Shown: positions 47,049 to 58,963 of the stretch, in pieces | How positions within the stretch are numbered: the first letter of the stretch is position 1 | Layout of the letters: each line of letters opens with the position of its first letter | NCBI GenBank assembly: GCA_002900995.3 | Contig: CM035306.1 | Coordinates: 1 to 64,000, forward strand | Source of the DNA: Ganoderma boninense | Lineage: Eukaryota > Basidiomycota > Agaricomycetes > Polyporales > Polyporaceae | Direction: 5' to 3' | DNA length: 64,000 bases | Program-made: the position numbers and the translations under genes | The notes under the pieces: generated by a model | The model's input: the letters and a program-made list of their open reading frames with translations, nothing else | Database searches by the model: none | Told to the model about the DNA's origin: nothing

Positions 47049-49668
47049 CTACGATGTGCCATCTGCAGAAGCTTCCTCTTCATCTTCCTGAGAGGAGTCA
47101 TAACTTACCAAAGCCGCTGTAGAATGGGATCGCCTAGAGCCAGTCCCAGCCTCCATCTCATCATCATCATCATCAGAATCAGAATCGGACTCTGTGTCAT
47201 ACTTGTCTTGGTCAAGGCGTGTGCGTATACGATCGCGGTCCTCGAGAGGGTCTGAGGTGTCTCTAAGACCTAGTTCTCGGCACATGCTGTTGCACATGTG
47301 ATCTGACAAGAACTTCTCGATGCCAGCCTCACCGTGATCGCCAATGCCACTGGAACTGGACATTGGCCTAGAAATTAGACCACTATAGAGCAGGAGGAGG
47401 GATGCAGAAAGAGACGCACCCAGCTGCTGTGTGGGTCATCACATCAAACAAAATGTCACCACGCACTCCAGTCTTGAGCTTTCCACTTGATGCTGTTAAG
47501 ATTGATAGCGCCATTCACAAATTAGCCCCAGTTCTAAGAATAAGTGATCAAATAAACATACTTTGCAAGTCTGCGAACACCTCAGTCCTACGACTATACA
47601 CATACGCAAAGTGCACGAATGCGATGAGAGTGGCACCCCGCTTGTCTTGATAGTTGGGATGCTCCATAGTCCCACTCCAACGTTCTACTGCGGCGGAACG
47701 TTCAGGCTCAATGAGCCATACAACACCGGCATCTTGATCAGAAAAACTGGCATCGCTCCACTGAGCAGATGAGATCCCAGAAGCCGGACTTGGGCACGAT
47801 GATGAGCCTTCGCCGTCAAAGACCTCTCGGGCCAAGGCACAATGTGAAAACTCGAATCCTGTCACAGATGTCAGATCTACTTCAACAACACAACACAGAG
47901 CATGCCCACGTTCAAAGACCTCCACACTTCTCTCAGCAGCTGTCTCGTAAAACTTGTTGAGAAAGTAAGTCCCCTTGTAGAGACGTTCGGCATCACACTG
48001 CAGTGCATCTAGATTTTCAGCACAAGACACGCGATCCTGTCCTCGTCCTATCTGGAAGAATCGCTTCGCTACACAGTTTTGCATTGATCCATCTTGGGCT
48101 AACTTGACCTATATTTCAAGAGCTATTAGTTTAACCAATGGAGTCGGTGTAAAAATCCAGACTGATAAAATCTTACCTTGTAGACGCGCTTTGTAGCTCC
48201 GTGAGCGAAAAAATTATCAGCCAGTGTGGCCTCGCATGTGTTGTCCTTCCATGATGAACGGAACTGCCCGACAGTATTGATTCTCAGCTTTGCAAGCTGG
48301 AGAACGACGTTGGAAACAGGCACAATCGGTGCCGGTTTCCGAGAGTATGGGATGTAGGTGGACGCCAGACGAGCTACAGTAGTTGCAAGATTGCTGTGTG
48401 AGTTGAAGTTTGGAAGCTATCAAATGGACTCACTTCGCAAACGCTTAGCTTCGTAGCTAACCAGTGATGATCCTGGACGCTTCTTTCCCTGAGTCTTGTT
48501 CCACTGCAGGAGCTCCTTCTCTGTACGCGTCGGAGAAGGCAGACCAGTACGGTCCTCCCACTGTAACTGCTGTTAGGATCAGATATTTCATATGCGACTG
48601 AGAAAACGTACGATGGAGACGTCAATGAACAAGACAACATTGATTAATGGTGTCTTGATATGCTTCAGTTCTTGAGGCACCTTTCCGAAGTACCCATTGC
48701 GGTGTTGAGCCGAGTGATGCCTGTCGTAAAAGTCACCAAGTGTTTCGCTTTCGGTATCACCCTCTGGTAGGATATTTCCCGGGAAGCGGATCGAGACATC
48801 AGCCCTGCAGTGGAAATGAGTAAGTCACGTACACGCTCACAGAATCTTAAAAGCACATACCGTGTGAGGCCCTTGCTCGTTTTCTTTTCCCATAGTACAT
48901 TCAGCATATCAAGAACATCCTTCAAAACATCTACAGGTGGCTTTCAGCTAGAATATTGAGTTATCAAAGATAGCGGCACGAACCTGCCATTTCTGTGTCG
49001 GATGGATGTGTCCGAACAAGTGTTGCGAGAAAAGAAACCTTGCCGTCCTTCTTCGTAGAAACAGCGGGCTGAAAAGATATCGATATGTTCCTTCCCTGTG
49101 TTGCAGGACGAGATGGCTCAAAGAATGGTGGTGGAGGTGGCGGCATTGCAGGTGTGGGTGCAGACGGGCCTGGGTAACGGGGAATAGGAGGAGCTATGGC
49201 ACGGTGGTGGCCATTGAGCCCTCTATGCTCAGTTGCGAGTGCACGCACATTGGCCATGTCCTGAACGGCCTGTGATACGAGGGCTTCACGATCAGACACA
49301 GGTTCTATGCGAAAGCATCAGCTCATTCGTACCCGCAAATATAAAAGTAAAAGCAGCTAGATAGACTTACGACGACCACGGGCGCAGCCTCCACACATGT
49401 CATTCTTGAAGTTCTTACCAACAGCACCACATTCCTGGCACTGACGATAGCTCTAGATGCATTCTAGTGAGCCCCACACCGTAGTGAATCGAGAGAGTGG
49501 GCTCACCCGTATCTCTGCAGCCCGGTCAGTCTTGCCTTGACTCTCGAATGCAAGGATGAGTTCACACTGGCAGCAAAGCCCTGGTGTGGTCTTGCGAGAG
49601 AAATATCCTCCACATCCGTCCACTCCATGACAGAGGCCGTTGTGTACGTCGGGAGCTTCGTCGGACAT
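47049..49668 (-). CDS. Alpha-type (atypical) protein kinase, intact
   Basis: Ten exons (49668-49507, 49452-49371, 49304-48984, 48930-48861, 48804-48612, 48569-48434, 48373-48177, 48108-47562, 47492-47420, 47367-47049) join exactly in frame to 699 residues. N-terminal Cys pairs (CHGVDGCGGYF, CCQC; then CQECG, CGGC) look like zinc ribbons, followed by a Pro-rich linker. The alpha-kinase domain shows FFAHGATKRVYKV, NCVAKRFF (ATP-site lysine), FVHFAYVYSRRTEVFADLQ, ILFDVMTHT, and the zinc-coordinating end GDHGEAGIEKF...HMCNSMCRELGL. It ends in an acidic Ser/Asp tail. It acts on Ser/Thr of unknown targets. Only 136 bp separate its stop from that of the transposase. Confidence 0.87.
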
Positions 49669-50488
49669 GGCAGCCAGTAGGAGGAAGAAGACCGAGGAGG
49701 CTTGGGGTCTCAATGACAGAAACTCACCCATATTTATGCCTTTCAGCTCCATGTCGCTGAATCCAAGTGTAGATAGTGAGCAAAGCACAACGACAAGGAG
49801 CAATGCGGTGGCTCAGGCTCCAACTGCCGTAGCAAAGCGTCCTCTGGGTCCGGCCGATGTGCGCATGGTCACGCATCCGTTGAGCTCACCAAAGCGCACA
49901 CAAGTATGTAGGATAGGCGGTCGAAATTGGACAATTCCATTGGGATATGACTTGCATATACAGAGGTAGAGGTAGAGGGTGCGAGACGACGAGGAAAACA
50001 TACCAATGCCAGGCACCTATAAGTTCCTGTCCCATCTTTCCGGCTTCGAACAACCATCCTCCCTGCAGCGCTAGATGCGAACCCGAGGAGTTGCCAGTCA
50101 TAGAAAGATACACATGAGACAAGCTGGAGGGGAGACGGCCGGGATGTAGAGGAGACTCTGGTGCTGGGACTCCGAGGGAAGACTCGAGCGACGAGGACGA
50201 GCCAAGGCGGGAATCGGGCGCTTAATTCGGCAATGGGCGGTGAGTTACTCGAAGTCACACACCGGAAGGCATATTGCCAGCTACATCCACTGTACAGAGA
50301 GAAAAATAATTTTCAGAGTGTTATTTGCTACAGGAAAGAGTGCCCATATGGTGGTTCTACCCTGAAGTATCCTGTGCAGCACCTTACATTATGTATCACT
50401 CCCTGGTGTGACTGAGATTGTGACGGCAGAGAGAAGCGCTTGTGACAACCCCGCTTGGGCCGGCGGCACAAAGCGCACAATTGGATCG

Positions 50489-50544
50489 TCAAAAGCGCGG
50501 GTTCGAAAGTCGAAATCGAACCGTGACCCTCCGGCCGTCCATAG
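50489..50544 (-). repeat. 56-bp inverted repeat, right copy
   Basis: Reverse complement of 44991-45046. The two copies bracket the transposase and kinase genes, about 5.55 kb outer edge to outer edge. Confidence 0.9.
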
Positions 50545-51843
50545 CGGACTCGGACGGCGGCGCCAGCGACGAGCCGCGCGCCGAGCGTCGAGACGCACCT
50601 GAAGCCTGCAGCCGACCGCCGTGAGCAAACCTTGTCTCGAATTGGGAATCGTCACCCATAATCCACACTGTCGTACCTGGGGGGGAGGCACGGCAGGTGC
50701 CTGGACAGTCGCACACAACCCGTTACCCACTGGCCATTGTTCCTGCTTTGCGCCCTCCGTTGTATTCTCCGCCTTAATAGAAGCCTAATTGGCCCCGCAA
50801 AACCCGCCTGGCGTGCTGCCGAGCGCCTCGCATTCAAACGAAGCGCTTCATTCAGAACCAGAGGAACTGCGTCCGTTCGGTGCTGCTGCACACTGCACAC
50901 GCCGCCGCTCCGGCGCGGAGAAGTGGTTTAGCCAGCGGGATATGTGAAGGGCGTGGGACGCACGCACCGGGACCTTCGGCTTCGATGGTGACATCCCGCG
51001 TATGGGGTGCTTGGGTGTCCAATTGCCCATGTCCTGGCAATTGCACAAGTGCTACTTGCGCGTGTGACATAGACACACAGCAAGCATTCAAAGACATACG
51101 GAGACACGCAAGGTGGAGCAAGCCGTCGGAGTTTACGATGTCCGCTGACGTCCTTCGGCTGCGATCCGGCCTGTCTGGTCAAACTTGCCCGTTAGCATCA
51201 GCATCAGGGCGCACTAACAGAAACCTACCGTAAGGACGTCACCTTCAGACGACTCCACCGGGCGGCAGACGCATGCGCACTTCCCGGATCGTCCTGTAAA
51301 TCCCGCCTAAGACCCTTTGAGCACCTAACGCGGCCAAAAGGGCGACATCACTTGCCCAATAAAGTTGACCTGTCGTGCGAGGGTTAACGTTTAGATGGAA
51401 AGACAACGGGTCGTGGCCGCAGCGCATAGAACAGAAAATGTGGCGGTTTGCTCAAGGTTCGCGGCACGTAGGCTCGCTACTTAGCCGACGATCTTCGTGA
51501 CGAAGATTATAAAGACGAGATGGCGAGAAACGATAAGTAAGGACAGCTGAACAATCCAGCCATCAAACAAGATCGAAAAGCCTATGGAGAACATGTGAGC
51601 AACTTATGAGCGGAGGTCCAGAGGATGGTTCGAAGGAGATGGATTCGCATCGCGAGATACAGTAGGAAACAGGAGACAGTATATGGGGTACAAGATGGAC
51701 AGTGGCGGGTAAGGTCCAACCTGAACACCGACGCGGGATGGAGGTATCGAGGACGCGGTCGAAGATCCGGCACGGGTCGGCCCCAGGATGACCGCGAAGC
51801 AGCCTGAGACGAGGTACGCGCACAAGAAGAGAGCGCAAAAGCG
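50545..51843. other. Intergenic, no recognisable gene
   Basis: The sequence next to the repeat is GC-rich again. No motif-bearing frames were seen; the right end is the 3' flank of DBR1. Confidence 0.35.
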
Positions 51844-53723
51844 CTACGACGTCGAACCACCTCCTGGGACGACGAGGTTGACCTTGTTCTCAATTTGCAG
51901 CAGTTCGCAGAACGCGGCCGTCTGCGGGTTCGGATAATACGGTGCTGCGCCGAGGAGATCATCGATCAGCCCCCCTTCCCTTCGCTGTTGTGTCGGGAAA
52001 CATGAGCGCGGAGACTTACGTTGGGCTTTGATATCCCGGCCCTCCGACCCTGGTCCCGGTGCGGTCATCACGAACTGTTGCACGTCGTCTACTTTGACTG
52101 TGCTCCCCTCTTTGCCCGAGAGGACGTGTTCCTGAATCCATTCTATCTCTTGACGGACGGCTTCGCGCGCCGGATCTTCGTCGGGATACGACGATTGCGC
52201 GCGGTTAAGCGTCATGTGTTGATTGAATGCACGCGTGATTGCTAACCATTCGGGGTCGAAGGTTAACAAGGGAATAGAACCTCCGGAGGAGGCAGACGCT
52301 GGGACGTCAACGTCGATGACCTGCAACGATAGCATGAGTATCCCTGCATTCACAACGCTTCAGAGAGTACAGAGGGCCCAGCGAAGGTACATTCCACGAG
52401 TCTTGGCTAGGTAAGAAAGCCTACCTCGAGGAACTGTCTCTTAGGCAAGCACTTGTCCAGGGCGAGAAACTTCGTCTCTTTCGGAGACGACGAGGGCGGT
52501 GGCGGGGCGGCGACCTCCGTCTCCTCATCGTCAAGGACGATCTCATCCGCATTCCGCAATGCCGCGGTAGGGTCCTCCACAGTGCCCGTATGCTCGTCCT
52601 CATCGTCCTCAATATTAATCTCGTCAGGGTTTGTTTTCTCCGCGCTCTTCGGTGCGTTACCCCGCGAGCTGCCAGGAGCATCATGAGTCTGGGATTGATG
52701 CACGACAGTAGCCTCGAAACGACAATGTAGATGAGCCGAAAACCACCACTGGGGTCGGAGAGTGTGGAGGAGACCCATCATCGGAGGAGAGCCCAAGGCG
52801 CCCTTGTTGATGTCGTCGCGGAAGTACGGTTTTCGTCGAAGTAGACCGCGTAGGTCGCCATGATGCTCGATACCCTGTGGCCAATCGTGCGACAGGAAGA
52901 CTGTCGGCGAAGAGAGCTAGACAAACGACGACCCGCAGTGTCAATGACATTTCTACAGGAGATAAGGTAGCATGTAGTGGACGCACAAGGGATAGTCGAC
53001 GTATATTGTATTCGCGGATATGGTATATGCTTCGCATAGAGCCATGGTTGTAGGGGATCCGCTCCCAGTGACCTGGGTGAAGCGTTCCAACTGACGGACG
53101 AGATGCGCGGAGGAAGAGAACACACCTTGTCTGTAGTCCTGCGGTTTGAATATTCCCGACGCGCCTGCTATGCGCACTCCGTTAACTTGAACGCACCCGG
53201 CATGGCCTAGGTAGTAGATGTTGGGCGCGAGCCAGCCTCCATGGTACCTGCACTTCGTGCTCCAGGCACGCTGAAGGCAAAAATGAAGAGCAGAACTCAC
53301 AGCTCCCAGAAGTAATTGGATGCCTCGTGGTTTCCCCCGATGACAAGAGTTAGGATAGGGGCCTTGGCGTCGCCCGTGTAGTATCTGTGGCGAGGGAGGG
53401 GATTCCGGGTCGACTGAGTGCCAGTCCTCCAGAGACGAAGCAGGAGCGAGCGGACGCCCACCTACTTGGCGAATCCTCCCAACCTTTTGTACTTGTCGGG
53501 GACGGCCATGCACTGGAGATCGCGGTGGTTGCGGATGGCCTGGAAGTCGCCGCAGATGAGGAGGAGGTCGACTTTGTAGCCGTTTTGGTGCTCGAGGGAC
53601 GCGATGTGAGAGTATATCGCGGCGAGCTCGCCGTGGCAGCATCCCTCTATAGCAATCTTGGGGTACAACGATCGTTTGGTGAACGGGAAGGGCGGCTGTG
53701 AGGAAAGGAGGGCGGACCTTCAT
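51844..53723 (-). CDS. DBR1: RNA lariat debranching enzyme
   Basis: Nuclear metallophosphoesterase that hydrolyses the 2'-5' bond of excised intron lariats. Seven exons (53723-53718, 53656-53466, 53384-53301, 53247-53126, 53072-52983, 52900-52425, 52320-51844) join to 481 residues. Exon 1 codes only Met-Lys, giving the classical start [13 protein letters not shown]. Metal-site motifs: C8 and H10, D39 in [14 protein letters not shown]84-H85 in [16 protein letters not shown], and the late H-x-H in [10 protein letters not shown]. The C-terminal DBR domain follows an acidic insert ([13 protein letters not shown]) and includes [17 protein letters not shown] possible small intron at 52019 would break the frame, so I read that exon through. 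Length is normal. Confidence 0.92.
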
Positions 53724-54039
53724 ACCGGACCGAGTTCGCTTGGATCTCGTCTCCGAACGCGACCGTGAGTTGTGGGTATGTCTGAGAAGAAGCTGCGACT
53801 GTGGATGCCTCCGCTGATTGAGAGAAGCACGCAGCAGAGAGGGATTGGCAAGATTGAGGCAGGTCCGAGATGGCGGAGCAAAGGCAAGTCGAACGCGCAT
53901 CGCCGTCTGGCTGCAGCCTCCAGCTCGGCGCTACATGAGAAGACGGTCGCGGGCGCCTTTCGCCTAGACGCAGCATGTATGTTCGAGACGACATTTGTCA
54001 TTCGCTACATACAGCCCAGACGTGAACGTTTGAACCTCT

Positions 54040-54791
54040 TCAGCCCGCGTCAACGACCCTATACTCGTCATACATCGCCAAATCCACTAACTCGCGCACA
54101 AACTCCTGGGGCACATACACCCAATCGGAGCCCGAAGCTGACCCTCCCCGCTGCGCGCACAGCAAGCGCGCCCCGTCTTGGGTCCAGGATCTGCTTTTCC
54201 TTGATCTTTGTTTTGGGGGGAGCCCGCGGTGGAGAAGAAGAAGTCGAAACCAGCTAACGCGCCACCGTCTGAGTTAACAGTGACGAGAGCGGGGACGGGG
54301 ACGGCGAACTCGTCCCCGTACCCAGTCTGCAGCTTCCGGAGCCAGTTGTCTCTTGCGGTGGTCATTGGTTCATTTTTCCAGCAATGGACCATTCTGCTCA
54401 CCAGGTAGTCGTACTCGGCTGTGGTTGTAGCAGGGCAGGACTCAAACGTGAAGGGATCAGAGGATTTGCGGTCCCATCTGGTCGCTGGGGTGGGGAAGCT
54501 CGGACGGTGCCAGACGGATGTTGATGACTTTGGGTGGAGTCGATAGCACGCGCGCGCGTCGGTGGAGGCCCGTGCGTGACCATTGAATAAGTCGTCAACG
54601 CTGTGCATGTTGGCGAAACCGCAGAACTTGCCTCCGGCAGATTTCTCGACGTAGATTTTGTCTCCATTTGGCTCGCGTCCTGGCATTGAGATCTGGCGAA
54701 CGCGGGGAAACTGTGGGGGATAAAAACGATAAAAACGCACTCGTGTTCTGGCCACGCCGCTCTTTGACACTCTGTAGCCGATAGTGAGCAT
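54040..54791 (-). CDS. Hypothetical protein, structure tentative
   Basis: One long exon from ATG 54791 and a short second exon (54137-54040) after a tentative intron (54265-54138) give 207 residues. Visible text: MPGREPNGDKIYVEKSAGGK, FCGFANMHSVDDLF, AEYDYLVSRMVHCWKNEPMT, and an end SDWVYVPQEFVRELVDLAMY. The last exon is chosen because its C-terminus is clearly protein-like while the unspliced frame is not. I do not recognise the family. An upstream leader exon is possible, since upstream sequence to 55050 is open in other frames. No signal or membrane segment is visible. Confidence 0.5.
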
Positions 54792-55243
54792 TTAGTCGAC
54801 TTCTGCTATGCACGATACGGTTAGCCACAGCGATCGCAGTGGCGGAGGGTAGGGTGCACCGGAGGAGATGGATGAAACCCCGCAGGACGTCTGAGGAAGA
54901 ATCAAGGATCTGGTTGCGGCAAGACGCGAGTCGGAGGTCTGAAACTTGGTATGCAGGCTCTCATGGAAGTCGCTGTATGCGGAACCGTTTCGAGGGGTGC
55001 TCAGCTTTCTATGCTGATTGGTCGCCGCGGGCTGATTCAAGCCTGAGGCCATTCGAACCGTCCCTCTGACTCGGTACGTTCTTCGCTCGGATTCGTGTCG
55101 TATCGGTTCGAAGTATTGTCGGGGACTGACTCGGACTCAGCTCTACATACATTGGGCAACACCTCGGGCTCGTTGGCCATAACGAAATGCATCATGTACA
55201 AAAGACTTCGCGCACCAAAAAATGATCCCATGCCTCGATTGTA
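54792..55243. other. Short intergenic stretch
   Basis: Promoter side of the unknown gene and 3' flank of the BTB gene; nothing else seen. Confidence 0.35.
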
Positions 55244-56110
55244 TCAAACCGGGCTGACCAGACCAGCCTCCCAGTCGCGAGCAAAGTCCGCACCAAATAT
55301 CGACTCGATGTGGCTCCTCCTCCACTCCTGGGTGCTTCAAAGACCCCATGTATTCAATGCACTGTCGACGAAAGACAACACAGCAGGGCACGTACTCGGG
55401 ATTGTCATCGGACCGCCAACGGGCTTCCCGGTACCGCATCACGTCCGCGGCGAGCCTCGAGCCCAGAAGCTCGTGCTCGGCGTGCTGGAGGGGCGCGTCG
55501 CGCTCCGCCAGCTCCCTGAGGGCCTCCGGAAGGAGCCTGTGTATCTTGTACCGCCGCGCTATGTTCAGCCGGAACACGGGGTCTTCGTGGCGGTCGATGT
55601 GCGTTATGGCGACCTCGCGGATATCGGGGAACGCCCATTTCTCAGCGAGCTTCAGCACGTTCTCCCAGGACGTCGGCGTCGCACCGACGATACCGCCCAC
55701 TCTAGAGGAGTATATGGAATATGTATTGCAGTGAGAATGTCGCGACAGGACGAATGACGCTGCTAGGAATGCTCACTGATAAGGCACCGCCTCGAGGACG
55801 CGGTAGAAGTCCCTGAACTCCTCCGCGGTGACGCTTGGGAGATGCTGCGGAGAGTGAAGTTCGTAATGTGCTGTGCTGCTTCGCGTCGTGCCGGTGGTGT
55901 TCATGTAGAGCAGGCCGTGGAAGAACTGCGAAGGAGCGAGGAGATGCGCGGGGACGCGAAACAAGACCCCGTCCACCTGCCTGAGACAATCGCGGTCAGT
56001 GGTTCCTTAAAGCTTACGACTAGTTTGCGGAGCAGAAAACGTACCTCGATGGTGTGTAGAGTGTAGAAAAACTCATTGTCGGCGGTGGGGTCAGATTCGC
56101 TTCCAAGCAT
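55244..56110 (-). CDS. BTB/POZ-family protein
   Basis: Exons 56110-56045, 55976-55777, 55701-55414 and 55334-55244 join to 214 residues with the same plan as the other BTB genes here. These are the short leader NEFFYTLHTIE, core VDGVLFRVPAHLLAPSQFFH and VTAEEFRDFYRVLEAV, helical part (TSWENVLKLAEKWAFPDIREVA, LLPEALRELAERDAPL, LGSRLAADVMRYREARW), and last exon WRRSHIESIFGADFARDW. The donor of the last intron (55413, GTCCGA) was chosen because it joins the IFG tail in frame; a stronger-looking donor at 55395 does not. It probably has an adaptor function, with no known partner. It is not near its paralogues, unlike those at 11-23 kb. Confidence 0.78.
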
Positions 56111-56450
56111 CGCGGCGAAGCTATCGATGGAGGTTGCGCACTGCAGTTAGGCGAGACGAGGAGACTTGTTTTGAAAGTGTGCTTCACCTACCGCAGCAAC
56201 GATTGATTGGCTCCGAGAACGACAGCACTCACATTCCGAAGGCTCCAACTTTTAGAGGGCTCGTAACTAATCGAGGAAAGCAGATACTTCAAGTTATGGC
56301 GATAACACGCAACCTTCTCGACTCAGCCTGAAATCGTTATCAGCACCAGAAGCCATGACTATTCTCAGGATTGAAGCGCGGTCAGAGTCCGGAAATCCGA
56401 ACTCCATTGTAAAGGTGGAGAAGAGATACAAGCGTTGGTGCCCGACATTA
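56111..56450. other. Intergenic between BTB gene and MITE
   Basis: No gene visible. Ends at the TA target site of the MITE. Confidence 0.4.
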
Positions 56451-56832
56451 CAGTGCCTTGCATAATTGCGTGAACGCGCCGAAAAATTCCCGCAGGCGCT
56501 TATATGTTCGCCTACCAAATCAGGACGCCTGGGAAGCTTCAGAAGCGAGTTGGTGACCTTCATGTGACATGTCCCCCGGATGGCATGGGTGCCTCCCGAA
56601 GCAGCTGAGGCCCAAATAATAAACTAGGAGACCCGTTGAGAGCCACTGAGCCCTCCAGGAAGTAGACAAGGGTGGGGGACAGGGGAACAGTCGTTAAAAC
56701 CTGTAGAGGTGCACAGGCGGCGGGGCACGCGTTGGCGTTGCATGTGACCGTGATCCATCCGTATTTGGTAGGCGAAGTATAAGCGCCAGCGGGGGATTTT
56801 TCGGCGCGTTCACGCAATTATGCAAGGCACTG
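56451..56832. mobile_element. 382-bp Tc1/mariner-type MITE, copy 2
   Basis: Same length and, by eye, the same sequence and orientation as 40784-41165, flanked by TA at 56449-56450 and 56833-56834. It lies about 150 bp upstream of RPF2, so it may influence that promoter. Confidence 0.9.
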
Positions 56833-56979
56833 TAACCAAGCCGAGACGTCCAAGTAGAAGTTGGAGAAGCGCCAAAGAAGCGCAAGCGGCGCTCTTTCCT
56901 CCGCACCGTCCGGCGCCTATGCACTTTACCTCCTCCGCCGCCTCCAAAATTTGAAGCCTTGCCGATCTCTTTCTAGACG

Positions 56980-58526
56980 ATGCTGCGAATAGTGTAAGTG
57001 TGTTCACATCCATGAAATTACATTTCACGAATCCAATGTTCCACAGGAAACCCAAAAATGCACGCTCGAAGCGTGCTCTCCAGGCCCGCGAAGCAAAGGA
57101 GGTCGAGGACCCCCGAGTCGCCATCTTCGTCAAGGGCACGCACGCAGGAGAGAAGGTCTCCGCCGTCATGAAGGAGCTGGTACGTTCTAACACATGTGCC
57201 TTGTCAGTCGCACTTTGACCGTCGGACAACCCCTGCGCGCGCATATAGATGGCTCTGAAACGCCCCAACGCGATATCGTTCTCGAAGAAAAACGCGATCC
57301 ACCCGTTCGAGGACGCATCTTCGCTCGAGTTCTGGTCCAAGAAGAACGACGCGAGCTTGTTCGTCTTCGGGCAGACTACCAAAAAGCGGCCAGACGGGCT
57401 CACGTTCGTCCGCATGTTCGACTACCGGGTGTTGGATATGTGCGAGGTTGGCATAGAGGGGTGGAAGAGCATGGTGGAGTTCAAGGTGAGTCTCATCCCT
57501 CTCACTTCGCTCACTTCGCACTGGGTGGGGTTTGAACACGAAGATGAGAGCGGGCAGAGGCTGTTCCAGCAGCCTGTCAACGCGCCGCCGTCGACCGTTC
57601 CTTGTGCATTTGGGCGACGGTCTGTGGCACAAGTGCGGCAGATGAACTCTATGTTGTGTCTCATGCGCTTGTGAGCGCATCGCGAAGAATGATGCAGGAT
57701 GCATTGAGACGACGTGATGACTGTCGTGTTCTCTCGACAGGCGGCCTTCGGAGCTCGTGCAAACATCACTCATCGTCAGATGGGCCTTGTGCGATAGGCT
57801 GAATCGCTCGTACATACGTTCACCATGCTTCCTCCATCTGACACACAATCACAGACACCGAAGGCGACGCCAGGGCACAAGCCACTGCTTCACTTCGCGT
57901 CGGAGCTATTCGACACGCACCCCCGTTTCATCCAGCTCAAGTCGATGCTGATGGACTTTTTCAACGGCGAAGTGATCGACTCGATATACCTCGCCGGCCT
58001 GGAGCACGTCATCAGCGTCTCGCTCGGACCGACACCTGCTTCGCTGAACGCGACGACGTCGATACTGCAGGCGTCATCATCGACGGCTGAAGACCTGACC
58101 TCGCTTCCGACCGTCCACATCCGGTCGTACACGGTTCGAATGCTGGCGTCGGGGACACGGGTGCCGCGGGTGGAGCTTACGCCGATGGGGCCGTCTCTGG
58201 ATCTTCGGCTGCGACGGCACACGACTGCGGACCCGGAGATGATGAAGCAGGCTTTGAGGAGACCGAAGCTGCGGAAGCAGGAGGTGGAGAAGGGGCTGGG
58301 GAAGAGGCGGAAGAATATGGAGGTGGACGAGATGGGGGACCTTCGCGGGCGTATCCACGTCGGGAAGCAGGACCTGGGGAAGCTGCAGACGCGGAAGATG
58401 AAGGGATTGAAGGCTGGGCGGGACGAGGACGTGGAGATGGCGGACGAGGAAGATGGAGATGGGTTTGGGATCGGGGAGGAAGAGGAGGAAGGCCGGGATC
58501 GGAGGAAGAAACGGAGGGCAGCGTAG
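56980..58526 (+). CDS. RPF2: Ribosome biogenesis factor RPF2 (Brix domain)
   Basis: Nucleolar factor that with Rrs1 brings the 5S RNP into pre-60S particles. Exons 56980-56993, 57047-57179, 57249-57485 and 57855-58526 join to 351 residues, close to the yeast length. The N-terminus is MLRIVKPKNARSKRALQ. The Brix domain spans about residues 28-235: VAIFVKGTHAGEKVSAVMKEL, ALKRPNAISFSKKNAIHPF, and SLFVFGQTTKKRPDGLTFVR, then HKPLLHFASELFD and DFFNGEVIDSIYLAGLEHVI. The C-terminal tail is Lys/Arg-rich then acidic (EEEEEGRDRRKKRRA), as expected for a nucleolar protein. The third intron is long (369 nt) for this genome. A MITE lies just upstream. Confidence 0.92.
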
Positions 58527-58963
58527 AGGAGAGCGTGGACGGACCGTTCATGTACTTACTTATTACGCTGGGCAGCTGTGGTGCAGCAAGGAGGGTTTAT
58601 TTCCAGTGACGGGGCTTGCCAAAAGTTGAAGGGGAAGGGGGAACACATGATGATGGGGGTAGGAGCTCTGTTAGGCGGTGCACACGGGACAAAAGCCGGG
58701 ATGATGACGGGGGAGAGAGTTGGGGGATGTGCTTACATAATGAAGAGAGAGGCCGAGGCGCGGGAGGACGGGGGACAGGACGGTCTGCTCGACGACCACC
58801 TCGCCTCGTCTCCGAGCTCAGAGCCTCTCCCGCCAGCCGGCAGTCGTTCCCATCCCTCGACGCCGCATCCGACCCATCCTTTTTCGTCGGCCCAGGCATC
58901 GGATCCTCTGCGAGAGGTTCCTTCCACGCTCGTTTTCTTCTCCTCCCTCGTCTTTCCAGCACC
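58527..58963. other. Promoter region of the membrane-protein gene
   Basis: G-rich on the left, C/T-rich on the right just before ATG 58964, as is common for fungal promoters. No separate gene seen. Confidence 0.4.

Noticed and set aside
57486..57848. Open minus-strand frame in the third RPF2 intron
   Set aside because: No motif, and the RPF2 exons on both sides join exactly in phase across it.
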